Assembly: GCA_937930845.1 (NCBI GenBank)
Contig: CALHBJ010000004.1
Coordinates: forward strand, 62,001 to 126,000
Origin: an uncultured Rhizobiaceae group bacterium
Lineage (GTDB): Bacteria > Pseudomonadota > Alphaproteobacteria > Rhizobiales > Rhizobiaceae
Direction: 5' to 3'
Length of the DNA stretch: 64,000 nucleotides
Positions 57,370 through 64,000 of this stretch are shown here, piece after piece. Position numbers and translations under genes: made by a program. How positions within the stretch are numbered: the first letter of the stretch is position 1; each line of letters starts with the position of its first letter. Below the pieces are notes generated by a model that searched no databases, had not been told where the DNA came from, and saw only the letters and a list, made by a program, of their open reading frames with translations.

Positions 57370-58134
57370 ATGAACCGGTTGAAAAATTTATTGGCCGGTG
57401 ACGGCACGGTATTAACGGCCTGGACCAGCATTCAAGACACGCTGTATCATTCGGCCCTGACGGCAACCAATTTTGACGCTGTCACCCTGGATATGCAGCA
57501 TGGGATGCAAACGGAAGACAGCGTGATCCGGGGCATTGCAGCCATGGCACCTTCCGGCAAGCCGGTGATTGTGCGCATTCCGGTGGGCCGTTTTGATTTT
57601 GCCAGCCGCAGCCTCGATGCGGGTGCGAATGCGATTATCGCCCCCATGATCAACACATTGGATGATGCAAAACGACTGGTGGAATTCACCAAATATATTC
57701 CCCTGGGCAACCGTTCCTATGGGCCGACTCAGGCTGTGGGTGTGTTGAAGGCAGATCGTGATGAATATGTCTCAAATGCCAATGATGTGACGCGGGTTTT
57801 CGCCATGATTGAAACCCGTCAGGCGGTGGAGAACATGGAAGCGATTGTTGCGTTGGACGGTATTGACGGGGTGTTTTGTGGCCCGGCTGATCTTTCCATC
57901 TCGGTGCGCAATAACCCGCTGCCAGACCCTTATGGTGCGGACACGGTGGAAATTGTTCGCGACATGGCTCAGGCGGCACGTGCACATGACAAAACGGCGG
58001 CTGCATTTTGCAGCAGCGCCGAGCATGTGGAACTGGTGCATGAAATGGGATACCGCCTCATCTCGTTTGGCTTTGATTCAATGTATCTGGGCACGGGCGC
58101 TAACACACTGCTTAGTCAGCTCAGCTTTCGCTGA
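57370..58134 (+). CDS. HpcH/HpaI aldolase family protein
   Basis: FDAVTLDMQHGMQTEDSV; ANAIIAPMINTLDDAKRLVEFTKYIPLGNRSYGPT; FCGPADLSIS. Confidence 0.92.
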   Translation: MNRLKNLLAGDGTVLTAWTSIQDTLYHSALTATNFDAVTLDMQHGMQTEDSVIRGIAAMAPSGKPVIVRIPVGRFDFASRSLDAGANAIIAPMINTLDDAKRLVEFTKYIPLGNRSYGPTQAVGVLKADRDEYVSNANDVTRVFAMIETRQAVENMEAIVALDGIDGVFCGPADLSISVRNNPLPDPYGADTVEIVRDMAQAARAHDKTAAAFCSSAEHVELVHEMGYRLISFGFDSMYLGTGANTLLSQLSFR

Positions 58135-58136
58135 AT

Positions 58137-58703
58137 CTACGGGGCCAGCCGCTTCATAAATCCGGCGAATACCATAAGACCGTCGGGCCATGGCCCATGG
58201 CCGCTTTGCGCATTGATGTGGCCGCTCTCACGGGCGTCCACGAACAGTGAGCCCCAGGCATTGGCCATGTCGGCGGCGACATCCTGATTGCAAAAGAGGT
58301 CGTCCTGACTGGCAACCACCACCGATGGAAATGGCAGCGGGTCGCGCGGATAGGGCCCAAATGTCATGAGATGTTTGGGTTTGATCGCAGGATTTTCCAC
58401 ATCGGGTGGGGCCACCAGAAATGCGCCCCGGATGCGGTTTTTCACATCTGGAGCCAGCTTCTTCAGCCCCTGAACCACCACCTGACAGCCAAGGGAATGG
58501 GCTACCAGAACCGTTGGCTTGGTGGTTGCCGAAACGGTGTCACGGAAATTATCTGTCCATTCGTCCAAAACCGGCTTGTGCCAGTCTTCCTGGTGCACGC
58601 GCACAGCTGATGGAAATTTGGTTTCCCAACGGCTTTGCCAGTGATCGGGGCCGGAATTGGTATATCCGGGCACAATCACGATATCTGCTTGAGCAATTTT
58701 CAT
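58137..58703 (-). CDS. RBBP9/YdeN family alpha/beta hydrolase
   Basis: IVIVPGYTNSGPDHWQSRWETKFPSAVRVHQEDW; VLVAHSLGCQVV. Confidence 0.92.
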   Translation of the reverse strand: MKIAQADIVIVPGYTNSGPDHWQSRWETKFPSAVRVHQEDWHKPVLDEWTDNFRDTVSATTKPTVLVAHSLGCQVVVQGLKKLAPDVKNRIRGAFLVAPPDVENPAIKPKHLMTFGPYPRDPLPFPSVVVASQDDLFCNQDVAADMANAWGSLFVDARESGHINAQSGHGPWPDGLMVFAGFMKRLAP

Positions 58704-58771
58704 TCACCGCAAATGATGTGCAGTGCGGCTGATGTCAACACCCGCACCGCAACCATTATCGTTGAACAATC

Positions 58772-59017
58772 TTAGTCCGCAGGTGCCAGCGGTGCAGGGG
58801 CCCCCGGTGCGGGCTCAGTACCTTCCACAACGGAAGGTGCCACGCCGGTGTCGCGGGTTGCAGAACCGGTGAACATTGTGAATGCCAGGAACAAAAGCGA
58901 AATCGCCGCGATGACGATTAAAGCTGTGCCCAGACCACTGCCCTGGTTTGGCCGCTGGCTAAACGAACGGTTGTGATCGTTTGTAGCGTGATAGTTGGTG
59001 TGTCGTGTATCAGTCAT
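58772..59017 (-). CDS. Hypothetical single-pass membrane protein
   Basis: Start MTDTRHTNYH at 59017; TM GTALIVIAAISLLFLAFTMFTG; Pro/Ala-rich tail. Confidence 0.6.
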   Translation of the reverse strand: MTDTRHTNYHATNDHNRSFSQRPNQGSGLGTALIVIAAISLLFLAFTMFTGSATRDTGVAPSVVEGTEPAPGAPAPLAPAD

Positions 59018-59158
59018 CGTTACCTCCTTCCCAGCCTTGATGACAAGATGGAGGATGAATTGGGCAAAACCGCTAACCTGCTCATCACAAGTCATGAGCG
59101 TGTGTAATAACCGGGCGGTTTTGTTGATAAATTTTCCCCGCTGATTAGGCGTATTGGG

Positions 59159-60460
59159 CTATCCAAAAACGCGGGCGAAAATCGTGTCCACATGTTTGGT
59201 GTGGTATCCCAGATCAAATTTCTCGCGAATTTGTGCTTCAGAAAGTGCTGCGGTTACATCGGAGTCAGCCAGCAATTCGGTGAGGAAATCTTTGTTTTCT
59301 TCCCACACTTTCATGGCGTTGCGCTGGACCAGGCGGTAGCTGTCTTCCCGTGAGACACCGGCTTGTGTAAGCGCCAGCAGGACGCGCTGGGAATGCACGA
59401 GACCGCGAAATTTGTTGAGATTCTTGTCCATGTTTTTGGGATAAACCAGCAATTTTTCGATCACGCCGGTCAACCGCACCAGGGCGAAATCAAGTGTTAC
59501 CGTGGCGTCGGGGCCGATCATACGCTCCACCGATGAATGGGAAATATCGCGTTCATGCCACAGCGCCACATTTTCCATGGCTGGCATGGCATAACTGCGC
59601 ACCATGCGCGCAAGGCCGGTGAGATTTTCAGTGAGCACGGGATTGCGCTTGTGGGGCATGGCCGAAGAGCCTTTTTGGCCGGGCGAGAAATATTCTTCCA
59701 CTTCAAGGACTTCCGTGCGCTGAAGGTGGCGAATTTCTGTGGCCAATCGCTCAATGCTGGATGCGATAACGCCCAGCGTGGCAAAATACATGGCGTGACG
59801 GTCGCGGGGGATCACCTGGGTGGATACAGTTTCAGCGGCAAGGCCCATGGCGGTCGCCACATGTTCTTCAACCTGGGGATCGATATTTGCAAATGTGCCG
59901 ACAGCCCCGGAAATGGCGCAGGTCGCGATTTCTTCACGGGCATTGATAAGGCGGTTGCGGCAGCGCTCAAATTCCGCATAGGCCTGAGCCAGTTTCACAC
60001 CAAATGTTGTGGGTTCGGCATGGATGGCATGGGAGCGGCCAATTGTGATCGTGTCCTTGTGCTCATGGGCACGGGTTTTCAAGGCGGCAAGCAGCCTGTC
60101 CATGTCCTCCAGCAACAGATCGGTTGCCTTGACCAATTGAACATTAAAACAGGTGTCCAACACGTCAGATGATGTCATTCCCTGGTGCACAAAACGTGCG
60201 TCAGGGCCGACGATTTCTGCCAAATGGGTGAGAAACGCGATGACATCATGTTTGGTCTCACGTTCGATCTCGTCGATTCGTTCAACATCAAATTGTGCGG
60301 CATTTCCCTTTTCCCAAATCGTTGCCGCCGATTCCTTGGGAATAACGCCAAGTTCTGCAAGGGCATCACAGGCATGGGCCTCGATCTCAAACCAGATGCG
60401 GAATTTTGATTCCGGAGACCAGATTTGAGTCATTTCCGAACGGGAATAGCGCGGGATCAT
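59159..60460 (-). CDS. purB: Adenylosuccinate lyase
   Basis: MIPRYSRSEMTQIWSPESKFRIWFEIE; GSSAMPHKRNPVLTENLTGLARM. Confidence 0.98.
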   Translation of the reverse strand: MIPRYSRSEMTQIWSPESKFRIWFEIEAHACDALAELGVIPKESAATIWEKGNAAQFDVERIDEIERETKHDVIAFLTHLAEIVGPDARFVHQGMTSSDVLDTCFNVQLVKATDLLLEDMDRLLAALKTRAHEHKDTITIGRSHAIHAEPTTFGVKLAQAYAEFERCRNRLINAREEIATCAISGAVGTFANIDPQVEEHVATAMGLAAETVSTQVIPRDRHAMYFATLGVIASSIERLATEIRHLQRTEVLEVEEYFSPGQKGSSAMPHKRNPVLTENLTGLARMVRSYAMPAMENVALWHERDISHSSVERMIGPDATVTLDFALVRLTGVIEKLLVYPKNMDKNLNKFRGLVHSQRVLLALTQAGVSREDSYRLVQRNAMKVWEENKDFLTELLADSDVTAALSEAQIREKFDLGYHTKHVDTIFARVFG

Positions 60461-60521
60461 GGGACGACATTTCTAACAGGAGAAGATTTGCGTCGATGCT
60501 TATCACCGGCACCGTGTCGCT

Positions 60522-60995
60522 TCAACGCGCCTTGACGGGATACCCACGGCTAAGGAGAGCAGCAGTTACGACCAGCGCCACAACGCCCCAGGGCAAATAG
60601 AGGCGCAGACCCAGCGCCAGGAACAAATAGACCACCGCGCCAATGTCGAAAAATGTGGCCACGAGGTATTTTATCACGGAAGAACCAGCGTCGACATTCA
60701 ACAGCATGCTGCGGTGCTGAATGGAAAAAATAACGATTGTGGCGACTATTGTTGAAGCTGCCAGAATGATGAAGATCGCCGCAAACCGCTGGGTTGGTAT
60801 CAGGCGGCCAAACCGGCCGGTGATGAAGTGGCGGGTCCAGGTGCCGGCAAGCAATGCGCCAATGGCGCAGGGCAGCCAGGCTTGCAGAAATGCACCATCC
60901 AGATGCCAGCCGGATTGCCACAGGGAGACACCCGTACAAAGCGCCATGAGCGCTGACCAGATCAGACCGAACCAAACGCTTTTCATGTTTAACAT
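60522..60995 (-). CDS. Hypothetical multi-pass membrane protein
   Basis: 157 aa with several hydrophobic segments; overlaps rpe 3' end (60989). Confidence 0.65.
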   Translation of the reverse strand: MLNMKSVWFGLIWSALMALCTGVSLWQSGWHLDGAFLQAWLPCAIGALLAGTWTRHFITGRFGRLIPTQRFAAIFIILAASTIVATIVIFSIQHRSMLLNVDAGSSVIKYLVATFFDIGAVVYLFLALGLRLYLPWGVVALVVTAALLSRGYPVKAR

Positions 60996-61654
60996 GCAAC
61001 GGCGGCGCGGATCGCATCTATATTGGCGCGGTAGGCGGTTTGCCCTTCGCCCTTGTAGACCGCGGATCCGGCCACCAGCACATCGGCGCCTCTTGAGGTT
61101 ACCAGGGGTGCGGTATCTGGCGTGATGCCGCCATCAACCTCGATGAAAATATCCCGCTCACCGGCAAGCGCCCGGGCCTGCGCCACCTTGTCTGCGGCCT
61201 CGGCGATGTATTTTTGCCCGCCAAAGCCTGGATTTACACTCATGATGAGAATGAGATCGACCATGTCGATGAGATTTTCGAGCATGGAAACCGGGGTGCC
61301 TGGATTGATGGCTACGCCCGCTTTTTTGCCCAGTGCCCTGATCGCCTGCAATGAGCGGTGAATGTGGGGCCCGGCTTCCAGATGAACCGTGATCATGTCG
61401 CTGCCAGCCTTGGCGAAAGCTTCCAGATAAGGATCACATGGTGCGATCATCAAATGGGTGTCGAAAAACGCATCGGTCAACGGGCGCAGTTTCTCGATGA
61501 TCACCGGACCAAATGAAATATTGGGCACAAAATGGCCATCCATGACATCAAGATGCACCCAGTCAGCACCGGCCGCGATCACGTCTGTTACTTCCTCGCC
61601 AATTTTCGAGAAGTCGGCGGCAAGAATGGATGGGGCGATGAGGGTGGGTCTCAT
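60989..61654 (-). CDS. rpe: Ribulose-phosphate 3-epimerase
   Basis: IAPSILAADFSKIGEEV; DWVHLDVMDGHFVPNISFGP; MSVNPGFGGQKYI. Confidence 0.97.
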   Translation of the reverse strand: MRPTLIAPSILAADFSKIGEEVTDVIAAGADWVHLDVMDGHFVPNISFGPVIIEKLRPLTDAFFDTHLMIAPCDPYLEAFAKAGSDMITVHLEAGPHIHRSLQAIRALGKKAGVAINPGTPVSMLENLIDMVDLILIMSVNPGFGGQKYIAEAADKVAQARALAGERDIFIEVDGGITPDTAPLVTSRGADVLVAGSAVYKGEGQTAYRANIDAIRAAVAC

Positions 61655-61729
61655 GTATGTATCTCGATGTCGTTTTGCCGGGGCAATTTGTTAATCCGTT
61701 GTGGCCACCTACCATGCAATCGGGGGCAC

Positions 61730-62758
61730 TCAAACAGTTGCAAATGCTTTTGCCCAGGTGGGGAACAGATCATTTGGTGCTTCACTGGCGTGGAATATTG
61801 CCCGCGCGATGGCGCGGCTCATGGTGCTGGCTGCAGTCGCGGACATGTTGATGGAACCGTCGAGGGTCAGTGTTTCGCCGCTGCCTCCGGTGGCGAGGGC
61901 AAAAATCAGATCACCGTCCAATGGCGTGTGGGCGGGCCACAGGGCGCGGGCAAATCCGTCATGGGCGGCGATGGCCAGTCTCTTGGCCTCTGCTTTGGTG
62001 AGTACGGCATCGGTTGCAATAATACCGATTGTCGTGTTGGCACCGGCGCTTGATTGGTCACGAAATTTTATGCGCAATTGCCGTGCCTGGGCACACGGGG
62101 CAGGCGAGGGGCCAAGGCCACCAAACTCATTGTCGAACTCAAATGGAGCCGCCCAGAAATGAGCGTCTTCGCCCACGGTGGGAGCGCCAAGGGCATTGAC
62201 CGCCACGAGTGCTGCAATCGTGACGCCATTGTCGAGAACCGTCGAAGCGGTGCCGAGGCCGCCCTTTAAACCGGGCAGAGGGCCTCCGACCAGAGCGCCG
62301 GTTCCAGCACCTGTCGTGCCAAGATGGATCGTATCACGACTGGCATTGGTTGCAGCTTCCCTGCCAAGGTCGAAATAGGGAGATCGGTCATCCCAGTCTT
62401 TATTGCCGCCATTGATGAGATCGAACAGAATAGCACAGGGCACAATGGGAATGCGCTGATCGCCCACCTGAAAGCCACGCCCCTGATCGCGCAGAACAGA
62501 TTGCACGCCCGATGCGGCATCAAGCCCAAAGGCGGAACCGCCGGACAGGACAAGTGCATCCACCGACTGGACCGTGTTTTCCGGTTGCAAAAGGTCGCTT
62601 TCGCGGGTTCCCGGTGCCCCACCCATGACGTGCACGCTGGTCACATTTTCAACGTCGCTGATTAGTGCGGTGACCCCGGACTTCAACGTTTCGTTTTGTG
62701 CGTTGCCAACGCGCAGGCCAGCAATATCCAGGATCGAATTGGTTGCGCCCGGTTTCAT
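61730..62758 (-). CDS. P1 family peptidase (DmpA-like)
   Basis: MKPGATNSILDIAGLRVGNAQNETLKSGVTALI; SVDALVLSGGSAFGLDAASGV; VAVNALGAPT. Confidence 0.92.
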   Translation of the reverse strand: MKPGATNSILDIAGLRVGNAQNETLKSGVTALISDVENVTSVHVMGGAPGTRESDLLQPENTVQSVDALVLSGGSAFGLDAASGVQSVLRDQGRGFQVGDQRIPIVPCAILFDLINGGNKDWDDRSPYFDLGREAATNASRDTIHLGTTGAGTGALVGGPLPGLKGGLGTASTVLDNGVTIAALVAVNALGAPTVGEDAHFWAAPFEFDNEFGGLGPSPAPCAQARQLRIKFRDQSSAGANTTIGIIATDAVLTKAEAKRLAIAAHDGFARALWPAHTPLDGDLIFALATGGSGETLTLDGSINMSATAASTMSRAIARAIFHASEAPNDLFPTWAKAFATV

Positions 62759-62760
62759 GG

Positions 62761-63897
62761 TTAATTTCCTGAAACCGGGACAAGGCGCTCGCCGTCCCAT
62801 TGGAGAAGCTGGAAGGCTGTATAATCTGCACGCCCCTGGGTACCTTGGGCATTGGTTCCTGTGAAGTCGAGCTTGCCCAATACAGTCTCGACTTGTTCTA
62901 TGTCTTGCCCTGCCTGTTGGGCTTCTAGGGTAGCAATTGCCAACTGCACCATCGCATAGCCCTTCAATACGTTGGGGTCGGGTTCAATATCCATGGCTTT
63001 AAGCCGTTCGGCGAAGGCGGCTTTGCTTTGGGGAACCGCAGGAGCGATGGTCATCAACCCTTTGGGCAGAACGCTGGTGTCCTCCACATAGGGCAATAAT
63101 GCGCCCAATTCGCCCATGGCCAGGGGCCAATCAACGCCAATGCCGCGCATGCTGCTGGCGATTGTGGCAACATCATCGGCGGACGCGGCAACAAACAGGG
63201 CTTCCACGCCCGACCGTTGAAGGCGGCGTATCAAGCCCCTTTGGGTTGATTGCAGCGGGCGGAAATTAGCGATTGTCACCGGGCGCAAACCCACCTGTGC
63301 CCCCAGCAGCCTGACAGCGTCTGCCAGATTGCGGCCATAGACGCTGCCATCATCGACCACGGCAAATGCCTTGCCACGAAAGCGCGGGAAAATAGCGTCC
63401 ACCACCGCCTCAGCTTCCCCGGTTGAAGGGAGCGACACTTCGAAGATCGGCAGGTTTTCGACTGTGCGCAGGCGGTTGAGCAATTTGTTGCGCGTGTCCA
63501 GTGCAATCACGGGAACCGCATTTTTTTGACCATCGCCATTTTCGTTTAATTTACGCACCAGAATTTCCGCCACACGAAAACACAGCACGCCGGTGATGAT
63601 TTGCACATCGGCCAATTCGGTGGCGATTGCCGGCGCGTTATCGATGTCGCAGCCATCGTTGACGACCTTCAAATCAACGTCGGGGTGGGTGGATTTGTAA
63701 TCGGCGACGGCCAACGCGGCCCCGGTGACCATGCGGCTGGTCACAGGCTGGTAGCGTTTGATCAACGGCAGCGACATGCCGATTGTCTGGGCATAAGCCG
63801 TGTGGCTGCCCGGTGCCAACGGGCTGACGCACAGGGCAAAGATCGCTGCTATTACGGAATGTAAATTCAAGGGTTTGGACCAATTAGCACTCATCAT
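62761..63897 (-). CDS. ABC transporter substrate-binding protein, branched-chain amino acid (LivK-like) type
   Basis: Signal peptide ...SHTAYAQTIGMSLPLIKRYQPVTSRMVTGAALAVADYKS; periplasmic-binding type I pattern. Confidence 0.8.
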   Translation of the reverse strand: MMSANWSKPLNLHSVIAAIFALCVSPLAPGSHTAYAQTIGMSLPLIKRYQPVTSRMVTGAALAVADYKSTHPDVDLKVVNDGCDIDNAPAIATELADVQIITGVLCFRVAEILVRKLNENGDGQKNAVPVIALDTRNKLLNRLRTVENLPIFEVSLPSTGEAEAVVDAIFPRFRGKAFAVVDDGSVYGRNLADAVRLLGAQVGLRPVTIANFRPLQSTQRGLIRRLQRSGVEALFVAASADDVATIASSMRGIGVDWPLAMGELGALLPYVEDTSVLPKGLMTIAPAVPQSKAAFAERLKAMDIEPDPNVLKGYAMVQLAIATLEAQQAGQDIEQVETVLGKLDFTGTNAQGTQGRADYTAFQLLQWDGERLVPVSGN

Positions 63898-64000
63898 GGT
63901 CTTCTAAACCTGTTGGTGCTCTTTTGAAATACTCAGTATTGATGTGACTGGAAACCGGTAACGACCCTGCCTTCAATTCATTGCGACTGGGGGTGGTTGG

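Noticed and set aside
1-64000. CRISPR arrays, transposases, integrases, prophage or toxin-antitoxin modules
   Set aside because: None recognised in the translations or as repeat arrays on reading both strands; the only repeat of note is the tRNA-Gly 3' duplication.

Overview
A 64-kb alphaproteobacterial-looking chromosomal window with dense coding, short overlapping operons and no recognisable mobile element, phage, CRISPR array or rRNA. All product calls come from reading the supplied translations; no database search was run. Left part (0-10 kb): a partial carboxymuconolactone decarboxylase-like gene, two tandem Lin0512-family genes, a TolC-like protein, a ureide-pathway patch (allA-like, allE-like, HIU hydrolase, class V aminotransferase), and hemA-idi. 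At 10-18.6 kb there is an NAD-dependent formate dehydrogenase operon in which the fused beta subunit and the alpha subunit are separated by three unrelated small genes, followed by fhs. At 19.9-33 kb there is a ProXWV-type transporter, a LysR regulator and a catabolic cluster (ALDH, LLM flavoprotein, AA_synth family protein, alpha/beta hydrolase, ThDP enzyme, self-sufficient P450-reductase fusion, SDR). At 33-44.3 kb a second accessory locus has an NCS1 permease, PRPP synthetase, APRT-like phosphoribosyltransferase, BtpA-like TIM barrel, LysR, a PotABCD-type ABC importer, a NodB/PuuE-type deacetylase or cyclic amidase, a deaminase resembling yeast cytosine deaminase, and a lone DUF1989 protein. 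I consider this the best candidate for an undescribed pathway, probably salvage or degradation of a nucleobase or cyclic amide. The rest (44-64 kb) is mostly housekeeping (dusA, rlmB, tRNA-Tyr, tRNA-Gly, rpsD, ttcA-like, grxD/bolA, purL/Q/S/C/B, rpe). Several intergenic inverted repeats with shared half-sites look like operators for the two catabolic loci.
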